In this document: positions 1 to 7,060 of the stretch, piece by piece
Numbering within the stretch: position 1 is the first letter of the stretch
How the letters are laid out: every line of letters begins with the position of its first letter
Assembly: GCA_039814715.1 (NCBI GenBank)
Contig: JBCCAR010000029.1
Location: 1-41,465 of the forward strand
DNA length: 41,465 nucleotides
Reading direction: 5' to 3'
Source: CAKZYD01 sp039814715
GTDB taxonomy: Bacteria > Pseudomonadota > Alphaproteobacteria > Sphingomonadales > CAKZYD01
Position numbers and translations under genes: made by a program
The notes under the pieces: generated by a model
The model's input: only the letters and a program-made list of their open reading frames with translations
Databases searched by the model: none
What the model was told of the DNA's origin: nothing

Positions 1-48
1 CTCACGCTCATACAACGTCAACTCAACAACATATTTGATGTTCGCCAA
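1..48 (-). CDS. IS630-family transposase, N-terminal fragment
   Basis: Only 16 codons are in the window, read from a TTG at 46-48 about ten bases after an AAGGAGG site. They give M-A-N-I-K-Y-V-V-E-L-T-L-Y-E-R-E. The pattern KY(V)VxLTxxER is, from memory, how many IS630-family (DDE, mariner-like) transposases begin, just before their helix-turn-helix. The rest lies left of the window, so neither the catalytic DDE residues nor the gene's integrity can be judged. The same strand and position also explain why the cpdR 3' end looks foreign. Confidence 0.55.
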   Translation of the reverse strand, partial: MANIKYVVELTLYERE

Positions 49-138
49 AACCTGACCCCCTCCTTGAAAATGTCAGAAAGAGAGAATCAGATCACAAAAC
101 AAAGCGCAACACATCAGATAAAGTGATGCAGAGGACTA
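1..138 (-). mobile_element. End of an IS630-type insertion sequence (partial)
   Basis: Seen: on the minus strand, cpdR runs normally to a CTAG at 136-139. The sequence then changes character: about 90 bases of non-conserved leader, a strong ribosome binding site (AAGGAGG) and the first codons of an IS630-like transposase. Known: IS630-family elements insert at TA, often within CTAG, and duplicate the TA. Inferred: the element's terminus lies at about 137-138 and its body continues beyond the left edge. The matching inverted repeat and the other TA copy lie outside the window, so the boundary is a proposal. Confidence 0.6.
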
Positions 139-454
139 GGTTAAAAGGCTTGAGCAACACATCATGGATTAAGGCATCCAGATTGTGTGCGCGCTCTTTC
201 TGCGCGGAATAGCCAGTCATCATCAAGATTGGCATATCCGGCCGCGCCGAACTTGCAGCCAATGCCAAGGCAATGCCGTCCATAACAGGCATCAAAATAT
301 CGGTGAGGAGCAAATCAAAGTTACCTGACTGAAGCACCTCCAGCGCGGCCCCGCCATCGGGCGCAGCGTCTACTGTATGGCCATGCGCTTCTAAGGCGCG
401 CGATACAAAGTCTCGCACCGCTGGATCATCTTCCGCCACGAGAATGTGCGCCAT
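92..454 (-). CDS. cpdR: CpdR-like single-domain response regulator with altered 3' end
   Basis: A stand-alone receiver domain of 120 residues. The acidic pocket is E8-D9-D10, the phosphoacceptor is D52 (LLTDILMP), the switch Thr is T80 (MMTGY) and the conserved Lys is K102 (LLKPF). In Caulobacter, unphosphorylated CpdR is the ClpXP adaptor that controls cell-cycle proteolysis; single-domain structure and neighbourhood support that identity. It starts at ATG 452-454, three bases after the MJ0042 gene stop, so the two are probably co-transcribed. Odd: after Leu106, the expected last helix (xDLVxxVxxxL) is replaced by 14 unrelated residues from what appears to be an IS end. The protein keeps a normal length but has lost its native helix and C-terminus, which may affect ClpX docking and its own turnover. 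Confidence 0.75.
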   Translation of the reverse strand: MAHILVAEDDPAVRDFVSRALEAHGHTVDAAPDGGAALEVLQSGNFDLLLTDILMPVMDGIALALAASSARPDMPILMMTGYSAQKERAHNLDALIHDVLLKPFNLVLCITLSDVLRFVL

Positions 455-457
455 TGC

Positions 458-1450
458 TCAGCGCGAGCTTTCAAAGGTGCTGCTTTCAGCTTTCCCAGGC
501 GTACGCCCTTCGGCAAACACCAGCTCCATCTCTACAGCTTCTTGCGGCATATCCACAATTTCTGTGGCAAAAGCCGCGCGCTGGCCGGGATATAAGATAT
601 CCGCTTCAGCAGAGAACAACCAGCGATACAATTCTTTGTTATCGCGGTCCCGCAAGATGCCTTCCAGTGTGGGGATTTTCACTGGCGCATCAGCGATATT
701 GATGATGGTGCCGGTGATCTCTTGTACGATCATACCATCGCGCAAATCTGCTGGCGGTGGTGGCGGGGTTTCGAGCTTGAGATAGCGGGCCACATTCTCA
801 ACAATGACTTTAGGTTCAATCGGCATGCCAATGGCGGCGTAGACCGGCTTGGTCCCCGGAATTTTTGCAGCAATTGTTTCGCGCGCTAAAATCAAGCCCC
901 CAAACGCTGATAGGACGAGCGCGGCGAGGACAACCCAGCCAGCCACCATCAAAAGCGCAGAACGCTCTTTATAGACGGCGGGTACCTGAGACTTGCGCTG
1001 GCGTGCTGCACTGTTCCACGGCAGGTCCGGCATTTCCTCAGGCGCGGCGTCGCTTTGCCCGGCGTCACTTGGGTCGTCGGCGTAAAGACCATCCGTTTCG
1101 TCAACGTCGCTCTCGCCTTCTTTCGATTCGGCCTCTTCTTGGTCCAACATGTCTTCAGCTGCGCTAAAGGGGCCGGGCTGTTCAGCTTCTTCCGGCCGCT
1201 CTGCCGATCTGCGGAAAATCTGGCGCCGGTCTTCGCCGCTTTGCGCCATCGCTTGACCAACTACTTGCGCAGTTGCTTCGCCAGGTGTGCTCGGGCGCAT
1301 GTCGGCATCGCCAGAGAGGCTATCGGCCTCTGGCGGCGCTTGAAACCAAATGAATTTACACCGCGCACAGCGCACCCGCCGGCCGCGCGGCTGGAGCAGC
1401 TGTGGGTCCACTAAAAAGCGGCTACTGCAATTCTCACAGGTCAGGATCAA
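458..1450 (-). CDS. MJ0042-type zinc-finger, DUF3426-like membrane protein
   Basis: About 330 residues. The N-terminus has two CxxC pairs (C5/C8 and C28/C31 from the start used here), the MJ0042/zinc_ribbon_5 fold. Then come a long acidic, low-complexity linker, one membrane span (about residues 166-190) and a C-terminal beta-rich domain resembling DUF3426 (pattern LRDxxxxxLYRW...LYPGQRAAF). A TTG start at 1448-1450 is chosen because GGAG lies nine bases upstream and the protein then begins M-I-L-T-C, as usual for the family. A TTG at 1463-1465 is an alternative. Known only as a conserved alphaproteobacterial protein beside ftsE; its function is not established. It is divergent from ftsE and followed by cpdR. 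Confidence 0.8.
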   Translation of the reverse strand: MILTCENCSSRFLVDPQLLQPRGRRVRCARCKFIWFQAPPEADSLSGDADMRPSTPGEATAQVVGQAMAQSGEDRRQIFRRSAERPEEAEQPGPFSAAEDMLDQEEAESKEGESDVDETDGLYADDPSDAGQSDAAPEEMPDLPWNSAARQRKSQVPAVYKERSALLMVAGWVVLAALVLSAFGGLILARETIAAKIPGTKPVYAAIGMPIEPKVIVENVARYLKLETPPPPPADLRDGMIVQEITGTIINIADAPVKIPTLEGILRDRDNKELYRWLFSAEADILYPGQRAAFATEIVDMPQEAVEMELVFAEGRTPGKAESSTFESSR

Positions 1451-1637
1451 GGTCCTGCGCTCCAATCAACTATCAAGGCTCGCGTTTTTGACTGTTTTTT
1501 TGCCGTGTTGCAAGCACCGCGCAGCGAAAGCACCAAGGAAGGGCCCCTCAAATGCCCGCCGATTGGCTCTTTATTTGCCAGCTTAAAGCGGTAAAGTGCG
1601 GCAGTTTCCACGCGCGATCAGAAAAAGAGGAAGAGCG

Positions 1638-2375
1638 TTGCCAAAAGCACAGGCCCAAGCGGTCACGCCAGCGCTGGAAGGCCCACACTCTGCGAATCGC
1701 GTGCGCTTTGAAAATGTGGGGATGCGCTATGGCCTTGGCAAAGAGGTCTTGCGCAACATTACCTTTGAGCTGGATCCCGGATCGTTCCATTTCCTTACTG
1801 GCCCGAGCGGGGCAGGGAAGACCTCTTTGCTCAAACTGCTCTATCTGGCACACCGTCCATCGCGCGGGGTGATTGAGATTTTTGGCCAAGACGCTGCGAA
1901 TATGGGGCGAAAAAGGCTGCCAGCGCTGCGCCGGCGCATTGGCGTGGTGTTTCAAGACTTTCGCTTGCTCAATCATTTGAGCGCGCTTGAAAATGTTGCC
2001 TTGCCGCTGCGCCTGGCGGGCGGAAAGGACGCACAAATTCGCGATCATGTGCGCGAACTGCTGACCTGGGTTGGCCTAGCGGACAGGATGGATGCAACGC
2101 CGCCTACTCTATCAGGGGGCGAGCAGCAGCGTGTGGCGATTGCACGCGCTGTCATTGGCCGTCCTGATATGCTGATTGCCGATGAGCCAACGGGCAATGT
2201 GGATCCGCAAATGTCCCGCCGGTTGCTGCACTTATTTGCCGAACTCAATAAAATCGGCACCACTGTCGTCATCGCAACGCACGACACGGCGCTGCTAGAA
2301 CGCGTGCCTGCCAATATCTTGCATCTGGAAGACGGCGAGATGGTAAGTGTTCCAGATCGTCCAGGGTGGCCTTAG
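1638..2375 (+). CDS. ftsE: Cell division ABC ATPase FtsE
   Basis: ATP-binding subunit of the FtsEX complex, which links the divisome to periplasmic peptidoglycan hydrolases. It shows a Walker A GPSGAGKTS (residues 55-63), the ABC signature LSGGEQQRVAIARA, Walker B LIADEP and an H-loop ATHD. The TTG at 1638 is preferred because AGAGGAAG lies just upstream; a GTG at 1596 in the same frame lacks a clear binding site. The first 20 or so residues precede the usual family start and look unstructured. ftsX follows within eight bases, so the genes are one operon with the YdcF-like gene and plsC. Confidence 0.92.
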   Translation: MPKAQAQAVTPALEGPHSANRVRFENVGMRYGLGKEVLRNITFELDPGSFHFLTGPSGAGKTSLLKLLYLAHRPSRGVIEIFGQDAANMGRKRLPALRRRIGVVFQDFRLLNHLSALENVALPLRLAGGKDAQIRDHVRELLTWVGLADRMDATPPTLSGGEQQRVAIARAVIGRPDMLIADEPTGNVDPQMSRRLLHLFAELNKIGTTVVIATHDTALLERVPANILHLEDGEMVSVPDRPGWP

Positions 2376-2382
2376 ACCCAAT

Positions 2383-3255
2383 ATGCTAAAGCCGCAATTT
2401 AACATTTTGCCGGAAGGCGCGCGTGCAGGCGGACTGCTGCCGGTCATCATCGCTGTGATGATCTATTTGTGCGCGCTCGCGCTGTTTGCAGCTTTATCGC
2501 TGCAGTTCGGCATCGCTGCCTGGAGCACGAATTTAGATCGCTCCTTCACCGTTCAAATCCCTGCTGATGCGCTCCCCAAAGAAGACTTGGCAGTCAGTGT
2601 GGCTAGCGCGCTCAAGGCGCTACCGGGCATTGCCAGTATTGAAGCGCTGAGCATGGAAGAGAACACAGCCCTGCTGGAAACCTGGCTGGGCAAGGGAAAT
2701 GTGTCGGCTGATTTGCCCATTCCGGCGCTTGTTGACGTGAAAATTGAACCTGGTAGCGCAGTGACGGCTGCTGCGCTGCAAGAGGCTTTAAGCGGTTTTG
2801 CTGGGGCGCAGGTCGATGCAGCTGGCACCTGGCTGTCGCAATTGCGCGGGCCGGCGCTGGCGCTGATTGCGAACGCCTATTTCATTTTAGGCACTGTTCT
2901 TGTGGCTACCGTCGCCGTGGTTATCTTCGGCACGCGCGCGCAGCTGGCCGCGCATCAACCCACGATCCAGATCGTGCACCACATGGGCGCGGAAGACGCC
3001 GTGATCGCTAAGGAATTTCAATTTAGCTTTTTGCGCCTGGGCGTGCTTGGCGGCGCTATTGGGACAGTTTTGGCGATCGTAACCCTGCTGATCATCGGCA
3101 CGACGCTGGGCGAGGGGGACGAAGGCCTGCTGAGCATTATGCGTGAGCGCTGGTGGGCTGCCTTTGTTCTGCTGCCGCTGCCGCTCTTGTCTGCCGCTTT
3201 GACCATGCTAACGGCCCGGCTCACGGTCTTTTACGCGCTGCGGTCTATCCCATGA
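2383..3255 (+). CDS. ftsX: Cell division permease FtsX
   Basis: Membrane partner of FtsE, 290 residues. There is a cytoplasmic N-terminal tail, a first membrane span around residues 17-40 and a large extracytoplasmic loop carrying the family's PALVDVKI-like segment. Three further spans follow in the C-terminal half (FtsX/MacB permease fold). The ATG at 2383 is eight bases after the ftsE stop; an upstream in-frame GTG at 2347 would overlap ftsE and add only 12 unremarkable residues. Its stop overlaps the next start (ATGA), which suggests translational coupling. The extracytoplasmic loop is where hydrolase activators dock in known FtsX proteins. Confidence 0.92.
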   Translation: MLKPQFNILPEGARAGGLLPVIIAVMIYLCALALFAALSLQFGIAAWSTNLDRSFTVQIPADALPKEDLAVSVASALKALPGIASIEALSMEENTALLETWLGKGNVSADLPIPALVDVKIEPGSAVTAAALQEALSGFAGAQVDAAGTWLSQLRGPALALIANAYFILGTVLVATVAVVIFGTRAQLAAHQPTIQIVHHMGAEDAVIAKEFQFSFLRLGVLGGAIGTVLAIVTLLIIGTTLGEGDEGLLSIMRERWWAAFVLLPLPLLSAALTMLTARLTVFYALRSIP

Positions 3256-3809
3256 CATGGGGTGTACGCGTCGCAGTGCTGCTGCTTGCGCTGCTGAGCG
3301 GGGCTTTTGCAGTATTTCATGCACGCCAAAGCCAATATGAGGCGATGTCGCGTCAGGCGCTGGCCGCGCAAACCCCTATTGCCACCACGATCGTTTTAAC
3401 AGGCGCACGCGGGCGCATCTCTCAAGGGCTCATGCTTCTTGCTAGTGGGCGCACACAGCAAGTGTTTATTTCCGGCGTCGGCGAAGGAGTGCGGCTAGAG
3501 GATATTCCAGACATTCAATCTCTGCCACCTGATAAGATGCGTTGCTGCGTCAGCCTTGGCTATGACGCGCTTGACACCATCGGCAATGCTCGCGAAATCG
3601 CGGCGTTTCTGCGCCAGCAAAATGCCCGCGAGGCCTTTATCGTCACCTCCCGCTATCACATGCCCCGCGCTTTAGCCGAACTGCGCGCGGCAATGCCGCA
3701 GCTGCGCCCCGTCGCCATTACCGTTCCAGGCGCCGATGGCCTGCGCCAGCAGCTGCGCGAGTTTGGCAAATATAGCGCCGCGCTCATCCGCCTTACATTG
3801 GAGCCATAG
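3252..3809 (+). CDS. YdcF/ElyC/SanA-like DUF218 protein
   Basis: 185 residues: one N-terminal membrane anchor (about residues 5-22), then a DUF218 domain. The opening strand is TTIVLTGARGRI, and the later conserved stretches are AREAFIVTSRYHMPRA and a C-terminal EFGKY. DUF218 proteins such as ElyC and SanA act in envelope maintenance, but the enzymatic activity is not settled. The start ATG overlaps the ftsX stop as ATGA. Its place between ftsX and plsC fits an envelope or division role. A longer in-frame reading from 3153 was rejected because it lies wholly over ftsX. Confidence 0.85.
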   Translation: MTWGVRVAVLLLALLSGAFAVFHARQSQYEAMSRQALAAQTPIATTIVLTGARGRISQGLMLLASGRTQQVFISGVGEGVRLEDIPDIQSLPPDKMRCCVSLGYDALDTIGNAREIAAFLRQQNAREAFIVTSRYHMPRALAELRAAMPQLRPVAITVPGADGLRQQLREFGKYSAALIRLTLEP

Positions 3810-3817
3810 AGCGGCCC

Positions 3818-4543
3818 ATGATGCACTTTATACGCTCCGCGCTGTTTCAACTGTTCTTCTACCTGCTCACCTTTTCGCTTTTCATCTTGTTCTTGCCGGG
3901 GCTCGTCCTGCCAAAACCGGTTATGCATGTCGGCTTTCGGCTGTGGGGCCGGGGCACGGCCTTGCTCTTGCGTGTGCTATTTGGCGTGCGCTGGCAAGCA
4001 CTGAACGTGCCCAAGCACGAAGGCGCTTTCATTGCTGCTGGCAAACACCAAAGCGTATGGGAGACGCTGGTCCTTTGCCTTGTGCTGAAGAACCCAGCTT
4101 TTGTGCTCAAAAAAGAGCTCACGCGGCTCCCTCTCTTCGGCTGGTATATCCGCAAAATGGATATGATCCCCATTGATCGAAGCGCAGGCTCAAAAGCCCT
4201 CCGAACACTGCTGAAAACAGCAAAAAAGGCCAAAGCGGCAGGCCGGCCTATCGTGATCTTTCCCGAAGGCACGCGGGTTAAGCCGCATGAAACCTTGCCG
4301 TACCAGCCCGGCGTTGCAGCGCTCTATCGCCAATTAGACCTGCCGGTTTATCCCTTTGCGCTCAACAGCGGCCTCGTCTGGCCGCGCGATGATTTTTACC
4401 GCTATGGCGGCTTTATTACGGTCGCGTTCCAACAAGAAATTCCCCCTGGCCTGCCGAAGAAACAGATTTTGGCGGTATTAGAAAACGCCATTGAGCCGGC
4501 CACTCGGGCCCTGGTTGAAAAGCCACCGCGCGCAGCGGGATAA
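3818..4543 (+). CDS. plsC: 1-acyl-sn-glycerol-3-phosphate acyltransferase
   Basis: 241 residues of the PlsC/LPLAT family, which acylates lysophosphatidic acid to phosphatidic acid at the inner membrane. The N-terminus has a hydrophobic anchor (about 10-32). The catalytic motif reads KHQSVWET, an H-x4-E variant of the usual H-x4-D. The substrate motif FPEGTR is intact. A second conserved block (QPGVAALYR) follows. It starts eight bases after the YdcF-like gene and ends the ftsE-ftsX-DUF218-plsC operon. Glu in place of Asp may be normal in this branch; an alignment would tell. Confidence 0.92.
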   Translation: MMHFIRSALFQLFFYLLTFSLFILFLPGLVLPKPVMHVGFRLWGRGTALLLRVLFGVRWQALNVPKHEGAFIAAGKHQSVWETLVLCLVLKNPAFVLKKELTRLPLFGWYIRKMDMIPIDRSAGSKALRTLLKTAKKAKAAGRPIVIFPEGTRVKPHETLPYQPGVAALYRQLDLPVYPFALNSGLVWPRDDFYRYGGFITVAFQQEIPPGLPKKQILAVLENAIEPATRALVEKPPRAAG

Positions 4544-4705
4544 CCCTGTGGAGAGCTGCTGGGAGTGGGCGTGAAAAAAGTGTGTAGAACAAAACAAGAA
4601 ACTTTTTGATTGCGCCAAGGCAGATTTTTGCACAGCATGGATGCTCGTGAGTCGCGCCAGCAGCCCCACCACACTGGGCTTTGAGGGCAACAAGAGGGTT
4701 TTCGC

Positions 4706-7042
4706 ATGGTCAGTATTGCGCCTATTTCCAAGCAAATTTGGGACATGAAGTATCGCTTCAAGTCTGCGGATGGCGCTGTTGTTGATAAGACCATTGAAGG
4801 CAGCTGGAAGCGCGTTGCCAAAGCGTTGGCCGCCTGCGAAACCCCGGTCTCTCGTCCCGCTTGGGAGGAAAGCTTTTTCCGCGCGCTGTCCGATTTTAAA
4901 TATCTCCCAGCAGGGCGCATTTTAGCCGGCGCCGGCACGGGCCGCGACGTGACGCTGTTTAACTGCTTCGTCATGGGCCGCGTGCCTGATTCGCTCGAGG
5001 GTATTTTTGAAAATCTTAAAGAGGCCGCGCTGACCATGCAGCAGGGCGGCGGCATTGGCTATGATTTCTCTACCATCCGTCCCAAAGGCGCGTTGGTCAA
5101 AGGCGTCGGCGCGGATGCGTCCGGCCCGCTGTCGTTCATGGATGTGTGGGACAGTATGTGCCGCACCATCATGTCAGCTGGTTATCGCCGCGGGGCGATG
5201 ATGGCGACTATGCGCTGCGATCACCCTGATATTGAAGACTTCATCAAAGCCAAGCGCGACCCTGGGCGTCTGCGCATGTTTAACCTCTCCGTACTCGTTA
5301 CGGATGCGTTCATGCAGGCTGTGGAAGACGACAAGCCTTGGGACTTAGAATTTGATGGCGAAGTCTTTAAAACCCTGGCCGCGCGCGAGCTTTGGGACAC
5401 CATCATGCGCTCGACATACGCCTATGCAGAGCCCGGCGTCATTTTCATTGACCGCATCAACAACCGCAACAATCTGGCGTACTGCGAAGACATCTACGCC
5501 ACTAATCCCTGCGGTGAGCAGCCGTTGCCGCCATACGGTGCATGCTTGCTTGGTTCGGTGAATTTAGCGCGCTTTGTGATCGATGCGTTTGAGGACGGGG
5601 CCGCCCTCGATGAGGCAGCTCTGCGCGAGACGGTACACACTGCCGTGCGCATGATGGACAATGTGGTCGATGTGTCTCGCTTCCCGCTGGAGGCACAGCG
5701 CCGCGAAGCGCTGGCCAAGCGCCGCATTGGGCTGGGCGTGACGGGCCTTGCCGATGCACTGATCATGGTGGGCGAGCGCTATGGCGGCGCGCGCTCCTTA
5801 AAGACCATTGATCGCTGGCTTGGCCTGGTTCAGCGAGAAGCCTATTTGGCGTCGGTAGATATCGCCAAAGAGAAGGGCGCATTCCCGCTCTTTGATAGAG
5901 ACGCCTATCTGGCTTCTCCCACGATACAATCGCTCGATGAGGATGTGCGTGCGGCCATTGCTGAACATGGGATTCGCAACGCGCTCGTGACCTCCGTAGC
6001 GCCCACGGGTACGATTTCGCTGTTTGCAGACAATGTGTCTTCGGGCCTCGAACCGGTGTTTTCCTTCACCTACAAGCGCAAAGTCCTGATGCCCGATAAC
6101 ACCCGCAAGGAAGAAACGGTGAGCGATTATGCTTACCGTTTATTCCGTGAGAAATTTGGCGAGGATGCACCCCTGCCTGATTATTTCGTGACGGCACAAA
6201 CGCTCAGCCCCATTGACCATGTCAAAGTGCAAGCGGTGGTGCAGAAACACATTGATTCGTCCATTTCCAAGACAATCAACTGCCCTGAAGACATCAGCTT
6301 TGAAGATTTTAAAGATGTCTACGCCCAGGCTTATGCCACCGGCTGCAAAGGCTGCACCACTTATCGCCCCAATGATGTGACGGGCTCTGTTCTCTCCGTT
6401 GAAGAGGAACCTAAGGAAGAGCCGCAGCTCCCGCTCGCCGATAGCACCGCCGCAGATGCAAAGCCGAAAGACATCTATGAAGCGGGCGGCATTGTTTATA
6501 TGACCCAGCCGCTCGACCGGCCTGAAGCAATCCCTGGCAAGACCTATAAAGTCCGCTGGCCCGCCTCAGATCATGCCATGTACATCACCATCAACGATGT
6601 CATTCAAGATGGCCGGCGCCGTCCTTTTGAAGTGTTCATCAACTCCAAAAGCATGGAGCATTATGCTTGGACGGTCGCGCTCACGCGGATGATCTCAGCC
6701 GTTTTCCGGCGCGGCGGCGATGTCAGCTTTGTTGTTGAAGAGCTTAAGGCGGTGTTTGATCCGCGCGGCGGTTACTGGGTCCAAGGCCGCTATGTGCCGT
6801 CGTTGCTTGCGAGCATCGGCGATGTGATTGAGCAGCACTTGATTGATATTGGCTTTATCGAAGGGCCTGATGGTAGTTTTGTCGATGCTGCAAAAGAAAA
6901 AGTGCGCCAAGCAGTCGGCGCTGGCGAACAAGCGCCAGAACTAGCCGGCGCGAGCACCTGCCCCAAATGCAGCGCGCCCGCGCTTATCAAGCAAGAAGGC
7001 TGCGATACGTGCCTGAGCTGCGGTTATTCCAAATGCGGCTAG
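4706..7042 (+). CDS. nrdJ: Adenosylcobalamin-dependent (class II) ribonucleotide reductase
   Basis: 778 residues. The enzyme reduces ribonucleotides to deoxyribonucleotides using a cobalamin-derived thiyl radical. Visible landmarks are the N-terminal redox Cys in LFNCFVMG, the radical and glutamate site NPCGEQ followed by a second redox Cys in YGACLLGS, and the barrel motif APTGTISLF. A C-terminal zinc ribbon has four CxxC-like pairs (CPKC, CDTC, CLSCGYSKC) and probably includes the shuttle cysteines. The length suits the shorter class II group. The 162-base gap upstream of the ATG shows no B12 riboswitch that I can recognise. No nrdA/nrdB genes are in the window. Confidence 0.93.
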   Translation: MVSIAPISKQIWDMKYRFKSADGAVVDKTIEGSWKRVAKALAACETPVSRPAWEESFFRALSDFKYLPAGRILAGAGTGRDVTLFNCFVMGRVPDSLEGIFENLKEAALTMQQGGGIGYDFSTIRPKGALVKGVGADASGPLSFMDVWDSMCRTIMSAGYRRGAMMATMRCDHPDIEDFIKAKRDPGRLRMFNLSVLVTDAFMQAVEDDKPWDLEFDGEVFKTLAARELWDTIMRSTYAYAEPGVIFIDRINNRNNLAYCEDIYATNPCGEQPLPPYGACLLGSVNLARFVIDAFEDGAALDEAALRETVHTAVRMMDNVVDVSRFPLEAQRREALAKRRIGLGVTGLADALIMVGERYGGARSLKTIDRWLGLVQREAYLASVDIAKEKGAFPLFDRDAYLASPTIQSLDEDVRAAIAEHGIRNALVTSVAPTGTISLFADNVSSGLEPVFSFTYKRKVLMPDNTRKEETVSDYAYRLFREKFGEDAPLPDYFVTAQTLSPIDHVKVQAVVQKHIDSSISKTINCPEDISFEDFKDVYAQAYATGCKGCTTYRPNDVTGSVLSVEEEPKEEPQLPLADSTAADAKPKDIYEAGGIVYMTQPLDRPEAIPGKTYKVRWPASDHAMYITINDVIQDGRRRPFEVFINSKSMEHYAWTVALTRMISAVFRRGGDVSFVVEELKAVFDPRGGYWVQGRYVPSLLASIGDVIEQHLIDIGFIEGPDGSFVDAAKEKVRQAVGAGEQAPELAGASTCPKCSAPALIKQEGCDTCLSCGYSKCG

Positions 7043-7060
7043 AGCGTCGTTGGTTTTGGT

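Noticed and set aside
4544..4705. Possible cobalamin riboswitch before the B12-dependent reductase gene
   Set aside because: No B12 box or convincing multi-stem fold is seen in the 162 bases; only a weak AGCCC/GGGCT pairing is present.
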